From: Pagrus major
Lineage: Eukaryota > Chordata > Actinopteri > Spariformes > Sparidae
Length of the DNA stretch: 64,000 nucleotides
NCBI RefSeq assembly: GCF_040436345.1
Contig: NC_133234.1
Coordinates: 11,965,446 to 12,029,445 of the forward strand
Direction: 5' to 3'
The notes under the pieces are model-generated. The model ran no database searches and was not told the DNA's origin. It saw only the letters and a list, made by a program, of their open reading frames with translations. How positions within the stretch are numbered: the first letter of the stretch is position 1; each line of letters begins with the position of its first letter. Positions 1 to 11,399 of the stretch are shown here, piece after piece. The position numbers and the translations under genes were made by a program.

Positions 1-1480
1 CGATGACACATTTAGCACCATGTGAAACTTAGGCGTGCGAGGCCTTTAACTGGCACAGTTCACACGAGGGGAGAAGCAACTTCCCGTTGGCGCTTGTTGG
101 AGAGGGCTGACAGTATCACAAAAAACTCTCGCCTTGTGTTACGTAATAGGACACCACTGCATTTTTTTTTACAGTACATCACTGGGCAGTTTAACATTTA
201 ATAAAACATGAGCAAAATTTATTTTTAAACTGTATCAAAGGGTTTTCATCTCTGCAGCAACGAGGAAGCATGAGACAAACATGTTGCTAGAGCTGCTTGC
301 TTTAAGGACACACTTTCTCCACACCTTTCCAACTGGATCTGAAGGGTTAAAATATGAGAATGACTTGTGAATGTCAACATCATACCTTTGATATAACCTC
401 ATTCCTACCACTAGGACAGGAACTGTATTTTTAGAATTCAATAATGAGCAGGAGGTGGGATTAGGTATCATAAGACGGCTAGACAGCGGATTAAAACAAT
501 TACAACAACCGTCTAAAGGTTATGATCAAAATCATTATCATATGTGACAGTTTAGCGGGCATGTAACCAATCTTGCGTTTAACCCAAGCCTTCCCAATTA
601 CGGTGGTGGCACAACATTTAACTGTGAATCACACCAACAGAGGAGGCTGACAGGGTGGGAAAACCCTCAGACACGCCAGATTTCCCACAGAGTGCCTCGG
701 CCTCTGCTGCATCTCGCTCTGAATGTCACAGGTTGTCACAGGAAAGGGCATCTTCTTCTCTCTGCCCCACCCCACAGGAAAGTCAGCCTGCCGCATGCAT
801 ACGAGAGAAGCTGAGCGCGGGCCTCATAAATCTGTGGCATCATAAAAAAAAATCATTCAACAAATCATGCCGTGCCAAATGCATAAAGTGCACGGATTAC
901 TCAGATTAAAAGGAGGCATCTTGAAAGTACTTGTTACAGCCTTAAATGGAGGGTAATAGGCAGTGTAATCTGCGGTTTTACATGACAATCTTACACACTA
1001 ACACTGCAGGTTTCTGATGCTGCAGGGTATGTTACTCCACTGTTATAACACAGTCCTGACATTTCATTTGCTGGGATCCAGACACCTCAAACTGCCACAT
1101 TACGCTGGCAGAGGATAATCAGGGGGTGTTAACAAATTAGGTTAGATATCTGTCAGTTCGCAGTGGCGCTTCATTTTTTTTTTTTTTCAGCAGCAGAGGG
1201 GATGCATGTGTGTCGTGGGTCATCAAGTGCTCCAGCTCTGTACATTGGAGCACACCAAAAGGAATGCAGGCTGTGGTCTGTGGAGCCGTACCTGCTCATC
1301 CATTTACAGCACACCGAGGAGAGGAAGTGGGCTCCTGATATGATCGCTATCAGCGGCGAAGTACACCAATGCACTCGAGCAAAGTTCACCCCGAAGCCTG
1401 AAGCAGCCCAAAGCGAAGCAACATTGGCCGAAATGTGCAAAATGCGCGACGCGTGAACGTCTCTCCACATTCCGTTGCGA
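1..1480. other. gene-free stretch, left edge
   Basis: No open frame here has coding character or recognisable protein similarity, and no tRNA-like fold was seen. The sequence is mixed-composition and largely non-repetitive. If the CpG-rich block just to the right is the promoter of a leftward gene, this stretch would be the start of its first intron, but nothing here proves that. Confidence 0.5.
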
Positions 1481-1498
1481 GAACAAATCGGACTGGGT

Positions 1499-1508
1499 AC
1501 ACACACGC

Positions 1509-1584
<76 letters not shown>
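1499..1584. repeat. compound (CA)n-(GA)n microsatellite
   Basis: About 40 bp of interrupted CA repeat is followed directly by about 45 bp of GA repeat. The open frames across it on both strands are only repeat translations (Thr-His, Ser-Leu, Arg-Glu) and are not genes. Confidence 0.97.
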
Positions 1585-1588
<4 letters not shown>

Positions 1589-1679
1589 TCATGATTTCTA
1601 CTCCACATATCGACACTTTTCTGATGTGACCAACAGGATGGTAAGCAGGCTGGCTCTGCTAACCGACTCTGGAAAACTG

Positions 1680-2480
1680 TCAGCGCTGAAACACGTCCCC
1701 CGATGTCCCTACAAGCCCCACCGAGAAGCAGGGGAGCGTTAGCTTTGCATGCTAGCTGCCCGGGCGGACGTCGTATACACTAAATGTACGCCAATGTCGC
1801 CCGGACAAACACAGTTAGACTTATTGTTCGCTTTGGCAGCCGTGAATTAGCAAAACTTGACAGGCAGCTTCGGACTCCAGTTGTTCAGTACAGTTATTTC
1901 TGACAGTGAAAGGCGTTTTTCTTTTAAAATAAAAACCTGTCACACATCGCACATCAACCGTAGCCGTGCATGACGCATTCACGATCCTCCAGGTGCAACA
2001 GTTAAGCTACACGGTTAACCCCCGGCAGAGGCTGACACCTGGACGCATGCTGTCAAATGTTGACAAGCTGTCAATGACAAGTGGATGGTAGTACCTGGGA
2101 CCTGTTGACTCCTCCTCCCGGCCCCCTCGGGCTGCTGCTGTTGCTGCTGCTGCTGTTGCTGCTGCCGCTGGAAGTTGAGCCGCGCAGCTGTATTTCTCCG
2201 CGGCGGGGACTCTTTTCAAAGTTTTCTGTCGACTCTCAAATCTGCAAACGGTGGCTCTCACGAGGGCTGAGTGGCATTAGCCCCCCTTCCCCCCCCCTCC
2301 TTCCCCGTGCCCTCGGCAAAACCGGTAGGTGAGAGACGGAGAGCCGCTTTTTCACAGAGCAGGCAAGTTTGGCACGGCGCTCGCGAAGGCAACCATTGCA
2401 GTCACGTTCTCTGGCTGTGAAATCCAACACCAGCCCTGACCCCGCCCCTTTCCTTCTGGGGGCCAGTCCTCAAAAACCCA
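1680..2480. promoter_or_regulatory. CpG-rich island, possible promoter or first exon
   Basis: This block is clearly richer in G+C and CpG than its surroundings, with CpGs bunched at 1690-1810 and 2110-2350. It includes a CTG/CTGCTG run (2129-2170), C-runs and strong splice-donor-like sites. One donor on the minus strand reads CCCAG/GTACT at about 2094. Another on the plus strand reads GTAG/GTGAGA at about 2330. Such islands in vertebrates usually mark a promoter and first exon. The direction is unresolved and no downstream coding exon was found inside the window on either side. If real, the gene most likely extends leftward, out of the window. Confidence 0.4.
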
Positions 2481-2661
2481 GTGGATGTCCTGCTCTCTCC
2501 AGATGTGCTCAGTGCTCCGCTCAGGTGATGTGAGGCAGCAGGACAGCTTTTCATCATTTTTCGTGTAGCTCCTACGTGCTGGACTAAAATTAGAGGTGCT
2601 CACATACAGCATTCACTGAAGCCAAAGTAGCAATAAAAGTCCTGTATTCAAGATTTGACTT

Positions 2662-2993
2662 AAAGGGGCACTATGTAGTGTTGGAGAAGAAATTCAAAGT
2701 CAGAATTGTAATAATATATACTCAGAAATATTTTTTTTCCCCATAAATTAATAAACAAGCTGTTTTTTGGTCCCCAGAACACTGTTTAAAGCTACAGAGG
2801 TGGCAGGGTCCGCCACATATAAACAAAGTAAAACAGTATGAAATTGTGTTGTCCTTTAAGGTCAATTTGTTCTTTCAATCATGAAAACAAAAGAGAGTTT
2901 GTGTATTTAGTTTGTTTAGGCATAAAATTCAGTCGGTGAAGATCTTTCTCTTCTGATTAAAATTTTTTCTCCAAAACTACAAAGTGCATCTTT
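2662..2993 (+). mobile_element. short inverted-repeat element, family 1, copy A
   Basis: A non-coding element of about 330 bp. It begins AAAGGGGCACTATGTAG and ends with the near reverse complement (ACTACAAAGTGCATCTTT). Its inner segment GTGGCAGGGTCCGCCA followed by an A-rich stretch is shared with copies at 11076-11378 and 13806-14156. No transposase frame is present. It behaves like a MITE (small non-autonomous DNA transposon), and the three copies differ enough to be old. Confidence 0.75.
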
Positions 2994-2994
2994 C

Positions 2995-3580
2995 AGTAAA
3001 AGTACAAACGTATTATCAGAAAAATAATGACATATATGAAAGCATGTTTATGTTACAGCTGGTGGAGTTGGAGCTCATTTTAATTACTTAACAGTATACT
3101 GTTAAATTTGTTGTTTAATCCAAAAGAATACTCAAAAGTCATACTTGAGATAGTGTGCTAAGATGTTTCTGGTAGAAAAAGGTAAAGTCACTCATATGAA
3201 TTGTAGTAAAAGTCTTAAAATAAATAATATTAAATGTACTTAAGTATCAAAAGTATTTTTTTGGCAATAAATGTATTGAAGTATCAAAAGTAGCCTACAA
3301 GTAAAAGTTAAATTCTACATATATTTACATGTATGTATATACTGTATACTATTTGTCAACCCCTGGATCAGATATTCAGCATTTTTCTAAATATTGGAAT
3401 CAGTGTTTTTTGGGGTTGTTTATATTGCCAATACAAATGATGCATCATTCAATCTGCAAAATAGCTAGTGATAGAGTTATCAAAGAAATGCAATGGAGTA
3501 AAAAGTACAACATTGGAAGTATAAAGTAGCAGAAAATGGTAATACTTAAGTGTAGTACAAGTACCTCAAAATTGTACAAA
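2995..3580. repeat. TACTTAAGTAAAAGTA-type interspersed repeat
   Basis: AT-rich DNA with recurring units such as AAGTAAAAGTA, TTAAGTATCAAAAGTA and AATACTTAAGTGTAGTACAA. The same vocabulary recurs at 24990-25085 and 35205-36190. It looks like the abundant non-coding fish repeat usually found as a solo, degenerate non-autonomous element. Edges are approximate. It abuts the long direct repeat that starts at 3583. Confidence 0.6.
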
Positions 3581-3582
3581 GT

Positions 3583-3996
3583 AAATTTGAAATAGGTGGA
3601 AACAACTTGTCTGGCTCTGTCCAAGGGCAGCAAAATCAGGTTGCCAGAACTGCTTAAGCGAACTAACTAATTAACTAATTAGCATGTTATATCTTGTTTG
3701 TAAGCAGAACAAAAAAGACAGGCAACCATTTCATAACCTATTTATATCATTTCTGCCACTAGTGGTCTCTCAATCAAAGCAATTACAACAAAAGACAAAG
3801 TTTGACGTGGATTTCTTTTCATCATTGTTTAACAACCACCATTGCTGATGAAAATCTACCTGACCTGACTAAGGCAGAAATGTTCATGGACGAGGTAATG
3901 TATCATTATCGTGTACCATTGGGTGTTTCCCTGCAAGTTATAGCAACAGGTGATAGGGATCAATTGAAATGCACCATTACCCTGCATAAAATTACA
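3583..3996 (+). repeat. 414-bp direct repeat, copy 1
   Basis: This segment is repeated almost perfectly at 7574-7987, at a constant offset of 3991 bp. I saw four substitutions and no gaps. It holds the fish-repeat phrase TCTGGCTCTGTCCAAGG, the tract AACTAACTAATTAACTAATT, and a short open frame starting at 3802 that is common to both copies. The sequences on either side of the two copies differ, so this looks like a recent dispersed copying event. I do not recognise a protein family in the shared frame. Confidence 0.9.
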
Positions 3997-4649
3997 AAGT
4001 ACAATGTACTTTCCACCACTGGTTTACACTATGGCTATCATTAGCTGTTACATAAACTGACCGCTTGTTGTGTTTGTAAGTCCCTCCAGCTGTCAGATAA
4101 ATGAAGTGAAACGTACAATATGTTCTTTACTTCCTAGAGGTATAAATCAACATAAAAGGTACTTCAAAATTGTATACAGCACTCGAGTGCACAAAACTCC
4201 CTTTCTATTCTCAGTCTGGCAGCCAAAGGCACAGTTCCTAGAATTGCAAAAGAACCAACTTTGTACTTAACCTTTAATGTGAGGTTAAAGTCAATGATGT
4301 CTCCAGTGAATGTGTGATTATGTAACCTGTGGTATTTTTTCAAAGTAATGCAACCAAGCACAAGTTTGCAACAGAGAGTGTAGCAAGCCAAAGGAAAACA
4401 CAGCAAAATGTAATAATCATTTTACAAAAGCCTCGAAATGTTCGGAATTTTGGGCAGACAGATGAAAAGTTATTTTATTGTGTAAGGAAAAAACAGAATG
4501 TTATTATAATGCTGATCATTAGAATACCAGCACAACAATTCTGCATTCATTATAAACCACTGAAATAAATTCCCCTTTTTGTAAAGCTTTTAATAAAACA
4601 TCAACTCCATATCACCACAGGACACCAGAGAAACTGTGGAATCTTCTGA

Positions 4650-4970
4650 TTTTATTCAAATATGTATCATTTGTATAAAATTTTAAACAATCTGAGCCGC
4701 CCTCCATTGCGTGACTGCCTCCCCTTCCTGCTGAGAACACCATTAAAGGCTCTAAAATATCCTCCATCACAGATTGTACTGCACCCTTTTGTCACTCTGC
4801 ATTTGGGCATTCAGCTTGTTGTGTTAAATTCACCACTCGACAAAGTCTCTCCCACATCACATAAAGAGCTTCAGCTGTTTTTATATTTGAAACCAAATTA
4901 TGCTTTTATCTTAAGACATGTGCTTATTGACATTTTGATGCATTGCTAAAGTTATACTACAGACATTGGC
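4650..4970 (+). pseudogene. possible LINE ORF2 tail remnant
   Basis: The frame 4662-4949 encodes about 95 residues beginning with a YKILNNLSRPPLRD-like motif and containing a late KELQLFLYLK-like segment. This pattern resembles the C-terminal end of reverse-transcriptase ORFs in fish LINEs. It has no intact domain and is followed by an A-rich segment and an AT-rich tail, as LINE 3' ends often are. It is at best a decayed fragment, called from memory of the family style only. Confidence 0.3.
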
Positions 4971-5104
4971 TGTTTAAAAAGAAAAAAAAACAACAACAAA
5001 AACAAACTGTAAATCAACTAAATATGAATGTAACATGTTATATGTTTTGTCATGTATGCCTTTATGTAATTACTCTTTTTGTGATGATGTCCTAACTGTG
5101 TGCG

Positions 5105-5545
5105 GTAACACTTTACAATCAGGCTCACAAAAATGTGAGTAGTTACTGAGGAGTTTATAAGGAATGAATCAGGAACGACTTGGTAGTTAATGAATCGTTA
5201 ATGAGTAACTCCTTAGTTCATGAATATCTGTGAATCGACATACTGACCACTTTCTTCGTGAGTTGTTCATAATTAACTATGAACCGGCCGCTGAGTGGCA
5301 CGAACTAGTGACTCATTAATTACCTATTACTCAATCATTAGTTGTTGGGTTGAAGGTACACTGTTTTTGTGTACCTTCAAGTAAAGTGAAATATAATACT
5401 AAGTAGTTACCCACCAGAGTTGTTTAATACCAATTATTTAATCATTACCTACCCTTTTTGTGTATCTTCAGGTTAAGTGAGACATAATACTGAGTAGTTA
5501 CCCAATAGACTCATTAAATACTAAATACTAAAGCTCACAAACCAA
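5105..5545. repeat. GGTAACACTTTACA-type repeat block
   Basis: It starts with GGTAACACTTTACAATCAGG and then repeats short phrases: GTGAGTAGTTACTGAGGAG, AATGAATCAGGAACGA, and two diverged blocks around GTGTACCTTCAAGTAAAGTG (5382) and GTGTATCTTCAGGTTAAGTG (5460). This is the layout of a common non-coding fish interspersed repeat with internal degenerate duplications. No coding potential. Confidence 0.6.
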
Positions 5546-5549
5546 ATTG

Positions 5550-7200
5550 TTTATGTAATATGTAAGCAGTTATTTAAGACAGTACTAGCAATAAGGGTGT
5601 CAACTCTGTATGTGCACGCATACATGTGGACCACTGTATTTACATGTTGTTCAACTGCAAATTAATTGGTGGTGGCAATTGTGATGATGATAACTTACAG
5701 CTTCATAAATATGAAGAATTTTTAAATAAAATGTAAATTCACAATCCTTTAGATTTTTCACTACTACTTTAATTAAAAACATAAAAAATAGATTGACCAG
5801 CCATTAAAATAACAGTTACTTGCAGTTTTAATGACCCACATTTAGCCTAGTCATGTGTGCATATTGTGCATACAGTAGTAGGTGCGAAGAAGTGTGTGCA
5901 TCTGAAAGCATGTTTGCATGCAAAGGCGTTGTGTGCCCGGGGAAAGCACAGGTCTATCAGATTTGACTGCTTCCAGAATAGCTTTCCGCCCCAGAAAGCA
6001 AAGTTTGGTGACAGGTGGTAGATGTGAATCCCCTTGTCCCATATGATTGGACTAAAGGCCACGAGACAGCTTGTGACATACTTTGCCTCCACCTTACCTT
6101 CTCAGTTGCGTTTCATCTCTTTTCATTCCTGGGAGCACTGACACTGCTACAGAGAGAGTGCGAGCGACAGTATCCTCCTTGTTTCCCCCGCTGCCTTTAA
6201 GGCTTCCTTATACAAAAGCTGTGAGTGGCACTAAGCTGTGTCAGTTGTCACACATCGCCACACAAGTGAGGAATGCAGTGCTGGGGGTGGTGGTGGGGTG
6301 GTTGTGACATGGGACACAGGCATGCGAGTAACTGTGGACTGAGGGAGTTGTGAAATGCTAAAAGTATGTACTGGTGGAAGTAGCTGTTGTCATCCATAGC
6401 AGGATGATGAAGAGATGAAACTGTCTTATTTCACTGCCTTCTGACAGGTGGAACTGTGGTCCAGCGTGCATGTGTTTTGTTCGTGTAAACTGGATGGCCT
6501 CGCCCTCGTTGACTCGACTGCAGTGTGGGGATTTGTATTGTGTTGCATTGTGTTTCCTCTACATATCTCTGGGTTGGATAGTAGGGCCTCTGGGGTCTCC
6601 TTAGCCCAGCTGCATCCTCCACTTGTAGCCAGGTTTACACTGGAAGTTACTGGAGTAGAATCTTAATGGCCTTCCAGTCTAGTAAGGCTCCCCTCTGCTC
6701 TGAGATGCAGATATAGACTGCATTTCAGCGTGTACTGTATAGCGTATGTGTCATGTCAAGCATAGTGAAAAGCCATGTGATGCGTGTTCCACGTAATGCT
6801 TTACATAGACTCTCCGTATGCAAGCAAACCTTCAGGATGTCGGGTTAGACACAGAGCCTTGTAAGACACATGCATTAGCTTGGTGTCTGGCTACTGTACG
6901 GAGACAGAAAATCAGGGTTTGGACATGCTTCAAAGATCCAAGATTTCTAATGCTGCCTTCTCCATGTCCAAGTCTGTAAAGGAGCGAGTAAAAGTGACAG
7001 ACAAGCCTGACGTGAAGGATTAAGTACAGTATGCATACAGAGTGTCTGTCTAGGCTTTTGGTTAGTCAAACATTTACAACCCGCAAGTGATGTTTCTTTT
7101 CAAATTGGGATAGCTCTATCCATCTCATCAGGGGTTCCTAAGCTGAGGATCAGAATCCTCCTCTGAGTCAGATGTACAGTATATGAGTGGGCCCCAAGTG
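5550..7200. other. gene-free stretch without recognised elements
   Basis: No coding frame or splice-bounded exon could be supported. The DNA is non-repetitive apart from short T- and A-rich runs. Several frames of 60-80 codons exist on both strands, but none shows protein-like composition or recognisable similarity. Confidence 0.5.
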
Positions 7201-7202
7201 AT

Positions 7203-7350
7203 AAAAGGGACATTTCACACCAAAATCAGAAATACATATTTTATCACTTACCTGTAGTGCTATTTATCCATGAGGATTGTTTTGGTGTGAGTCGCACAGT
7301 TTTAAGATATTAGCGGCAGAGATGTCTGCCTTCTCTCGAATATAATTGAA
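7203..7350 (+). mobile_element. solo terminal arm of an inverted-repeat element
   Basis: It begins AAAGGGACATTTCACACC and carries the phrases CTGTAGTGCTATTTATCC, GTTTTGGTGTGAG and AGAGATGTCTGCCTTCTC. The same arm is present, in reverse complement, at 22311-22443 and, more diverged, at 21338-21450. No matching opposite arm was found downstream, so this copy is truncated or interrupted. Confidence 0.7.
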
Positions 7351-7573
7351 CTAGACCGCAACAAAAGCACCAACGAATGCATTTGAAAAACTTAATTTTG
7401 ATTCCTGGAAAGAGCAATTTCTCTTTCCAGAAAGTCAGGTCTTTGGACTGTCCAACCGAAGTCCTTCACAAAGAAATCTCCAGCAGAGTCCAGCAATATT
7501 TAAACAACGTGCTAAATTGCTAAAAAAAAATTGTTACATAAGTATAAAGCTAGATTAGATTTGCTTAGCGTAA

Positions 7574-7987
7574 AAATTTGAAATAGGTGGAAACAACTTG
7601 TCTGGCTCTGTCCAAGGGCAGCAAAATCAGGTTGCCAGAACTGCTTAAGCGAACTAACTAATTAACTAATTAGCATGTTATATCTTGTTTGTAACCAGAA
7701 CAAAAAAGATAGGCAACCATTTCATAACCTATTTATATCATTTCTGCCACTAGTGGTCTCTCAATCAAAGCAATTACAACAAAAGATGAAGTTTGACGTG
7801 GATTTCTTTTCATCATTGTTTAACAACCACCATTGCTGATGAAAATCTACCTGACCTGACTAAGGCAGAAATGTTCATGGACGAGGTAATGTATCATTAT
7901 CGTGTACCATTGGGTGTTTCCCTGCAAGTTATAGCAACAGGTGATAGGGATCAATTGAAATGCACCATTACCCTGCATAAAATTACA
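7574..7987 (+). repeat. 414-bp direct repeat, copy 2
   Basis: The partner of 3583-3996, in the same orientation, with four substitutions seen and no gaps. It lies downstream of the solo element arm at 7203-7350. The shared frame beginning at 7793 runs on beyond this repeat, with different residues after the point where the two copies diverge. Confidence 0.9.
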
Positions 7988-8164
7988 GATTTCTCTGGGT
8001 TTCAACATAGTTGGAAACATTTGGGACAATGTAATAACACAACTCAACCACATTTTATTACGGGAATGTTACAAATTATATCTTTAATACGGATGCCTCA
8101 CAGAGCTGCCTTAATCCTGTGATCCCCTCCTATAAAAACCATGACATGAAATAGTCCCTTTAGA

Positions 8165-9230
8165 TGCTCATTGTTTCAGGACTGTAGTGGAGTGTCTCTC
8201 TCATGTTTCATTTTACAAGGCACCTGGTGAGCCCCAATAGCAGGTGCTCAGTTTCCGCCCCTAAACGTCGGGTCTGTGGTCCAGTGTAAAAAGTCCTGTG
8301 CTATTTCCAAAGTGTGGTAACATTAGCCAGCCTGATCAATGTTTTCACCCCCAGCACGGGGCCACATACCACATGTCACAGTCTGGTTCACAGAAAAAAA
8401 GCGAGGGTGGCAGAGAGGCAGGGGGCCCCTCCTGTGTGTACGGTGTCACCCACACCCAAGAGAAACATTTCCAGGTCCCCAAATGTCAGTGGGCAATTAC
8501 AGTGGGGCGTCTAATACACCAGGGCAACATGAGAGCTCAGGGGCCTGACGTCAAAAAAGCCCGGCAGTCTACCAGCCTTTCTTGGGAATACATTTGTAGA
8601 GGATCAGGGACGTGGTAAGAGAGAGAGCCATGAAGGTGCCAAGGCTTGGTGGTCAATCACCATCCACAGTCCCTTGACTTTTAATTCGTCCAGCCTGCCG
8701 CTGCCTTCTCAAAACCACATATTTATTTGGAACTCCCAGCAGCCAACCATTCATCACTCTGCGACTCCCCTTTATTAGCTTGTCATCCATAGTGGAGTGT
8801 AATGGTGAGACCGTCAGAGAAAGCACTCCACTGCCAGGCTGAAGGCTACACGATTGTGCTTAATAACAGAGCCTTTTTGGATGTATCACAATGAGATGAA
8901 CAAATCGCACCATTCCATTGCTCAAAAGTAGCTACCCTGCCAGTAGCGAACTGTACCACCCGTGTCTGTAAGTGTGTCCTGACAGGCATGCTGAAAAGCT
9001 ACATAGCTTTCACATTGGTTCACTTTATGGCGCGAGGTTGTGAAGTATAAAGAAGAAATGAGCGAGGGGTGGAAGCACAGATGAGATTGTATCAGCCGCA
9101 TGGAAACAGTTAGCCAAGCCCCAAAGCTTCCTTTGAACTGCAAATGGCTGTTAAGAAACAGCTTTCACTCAGAACACATTCGAATAACATGCCACCAACA
9201 TGCAAGAGGACACACATTTCCACTCACACT
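8165..9230. other. gene-free stretch, partly non-repetitive
   Basis: No supportable exon. The part from about 8690 to 8960 is unique-looking, mid-GC sequence with no simple repeats, which makes it a plausible regulatory block. Frames of about 70-105 codons at 8298-8618 show no known domain. Confidence 0.4.

Positions 9231-9233
<3 letters not shown>

Positions 9234-9272
<39 letters not shown>
9234..9272. repeat. (CA)n microsatellite
   Basis: An uninterrupted CA repeat of about 20 units, followed by a short diverged CA-rich tail. The Thr-His frames across it are artefacts. Confidence 0.97.
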
Positions 9273-9274
<2 letters not shown>

Positions 9275-9399
9275 CACACACAGGGACGGCCTTTGCAAAC
9301 CCACCCACATCCCCTACCTAATCTCACCTGCAAGAGAGAAAAGCCATTATACAGTTTAATTTTCTTCTTTCTCATTTTTTCCCCTCCTGGCGAAAAAAA

Positions 9400-11060
9400 A
9401 GAGATGATTTTTCAAACCTCTGACAGCCGAGCCTTTCGCAGGATTTAGTCCATCTGAAAACATGTGGTAAGCCTTGTGGAATGTTTCAAATGATTCCCAG
9501 ATGTGGGCCGCAGACAGGTTTAACCCATTCTTCTCCCGCTCGGCGGCAGGGAGGAGGTATAAAGGAGGCCTCGCCGGGAGAGAGCCTGAGCGATATCAAA
9601 AAACTTTTTATCCCTCTCCGTCGATTTTTGTTACTTTCAAAGCATTAGGGCTCACTGAGCTGTGGCTTAATGTAATTTGCCGTAAAGCTAAAAATGGAAG
9701 TCCTCTTATGCTGCATTACCCAAGAATAAAGAATGCGAGAGCGCTGCGTTTTCCAGATGACTCAGCAATCGCTGGGACCTGGCAAAGTAAAGGAAAACAC
9801 CTTTATTAGGGACAATCAAACTCCCGACACGGTTAACTTCTCTCCACATTGCTCAACAAACTGTTTTCCTGGCTTTTTTTCCCCTGCAGAGCAACCTGTA
9901 ACAAAGCAGAACATTTCTCATGTATCAGCTCTAAAGCGACGTCTCGCAGCGCATTTAATACAGTCTGCTGAGCTTTGCCAATGCCATATAACAGAAAATG
10001 CAAGACTAAAGCTTACTTAATGCTTCACTTGAACTTCATCATCATTGTTTACATGGCATGATTAAGCCAGGGCTCAAAACGGAGTCGCTGGGTCGTTTTA
10101 TGAAGGACGTTGTTGTTGTAGTAACACTCCCAAAGATGGCGGTTTTGATGAGATAGGGAGGGAGGTAACAGACGAGCCAAACTACTAAACGGGGTGGAGA
10201 GAGTGAGCTGCTTGATATCCTATGAGCAACAAACTCAAGTGACCCCATTCCCTGTTCTCCCTCTCTATCTTCAGCTCCCTCCCCTCTGCCTTTTTATCTC
10301 TCCTTCTTTCCCTCTCTCCTTCCCTCCATACTTCCCCCTCTCTCTCACCAGCCTCGCCAACTGTGAAGCAGTTGTCCAACACGCCCGTCAGACTGCCAGC
10401 CAGCATGCTGGACTGAGTCCCATTATGCACAATCATAACAGACAGAAAGGGTACATGCAGACAACTGATAGAATTGCGTTAAAATCGAGGGCAGAGGAGA
10501 ATGGCAGGCAGGCAGGCAGTCACTGGCAGAGAGTCGGTGAGCAAGCGAGGAAAGATAGAGGAGCGGTCGGAGAGAGAGGAGGGATAGAGGGAATAGTCTT
10601 GCACTACGAGGCTCTTAGCAGGATACCATAGGCCATATGAGGCCAGAGCAGGCTGGGAAAGATTGTTACTGCTTTAAGCTTCCACATGTGAATGCACCAC
10701 AAAACCCCCTCCCTCCCACAAGCCTCCCTAAGGAAGACCAGTGTTTTAAAAGAAGCACAAACAACTGCCAACTCCAAATTCTGCTTTTTATTTCTGAAGG
10801 GGAATCAAGCGTGCTTTTCTTTCCTCCGCCGTGCTGTGTTGCAAGCAGCCTGATGCTCTGTTACTCAGGTCGCCCATTAAGACAGAGCAAGTGGGATCAT
10901 ATCCAGAGGGGATTATGTGCAATAGGGTCATATTTGTGAATATTTCATTTCCACCTATTCCCATCAAATATCCGCTTTTTTGTTACCAGGCACAGTAGAG
11001 GAGTTAGAATATGCATGAGGAAGAATTCCACATGCCAAGTGCTGGATGTCACAAATTAAG
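9400..11060. other. gene-free stretch with unique-looking sequence
   Basis: No exon can be supported. Most of it (especially 9420-9990 and 10640-11050) is non-repetitive, of balanced composition and free of mobile-element signatures, unlike the flanks. A strongly pyrimidine-biased tract runs from about 10245 to 10350 and a GGCA-repeat patch sits near 10504-10520. The frames across the pyrimidine tract are composition artefacts. Confidence 0.4.
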
Positions 11061-11075
11061 ACAACCCCTGTCTTT

Positions 11076-11378
11076 AAAGGTGCACTATGTAGTTTTGGGG
11101 GAAGAATTTTTTATCAGAAGAGAAATCATGTCTTATTTTTTCTTCAGCCTTAACAACACAATTTCATACTGTTTTACTTTGTTTATATGAGGTGGACCCT
11201 GCCACCTTTCTAGCTTCAAACAGTGTTCTGGGGACCTTATTTTCCTCTGAGAACAGCTTGTTTATTCAGTTATGGAAAAAAATAAATATCTCTGAGTTTG
11301 TATTACCTCATTATTATTGTTAATATTAAAAGTTTGAGAGTTTGAATGGCTTCGTCAAAACTCCATAGTGCCCCTCTA
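11076..11378 (-). mobile_element. short inverted-repeat element, family 1, copy B
   Basis: A copy of the element at 2662-2993, in the opposite orientation. It starts AAAGGTGCACTATGTAG and ends CATAGTGCCCCTCT. The inner block reads GTGGACCCTGCCACC on this strand, the reverse complement of the phrase in copies A and C. No coding capacity. Confidence 0.75.
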
Positions 11379-11399
11379 AGGTTAATTTCAAGAACTGAC

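Noticed and set aside
1171..1629. Ser-Leu, Cys-Val, Thr-His and Arg-Glu frames
   Set aside because: Direct translation of the (CA)n-(GA)n microsatellite; the same applies at 9100-9359, 22832-23038, 26795-27045, 29945-30459, 30765-31162 and 37375-38014.
2081..2332. Leu-rich frame resembling a signal peptide
   Set aside because: The Leu run is a translation of the CTG/CTGTTG repeat in the CpG-rich block; on the other strand the same DNA reads poly-Ala. No mature protein follows.
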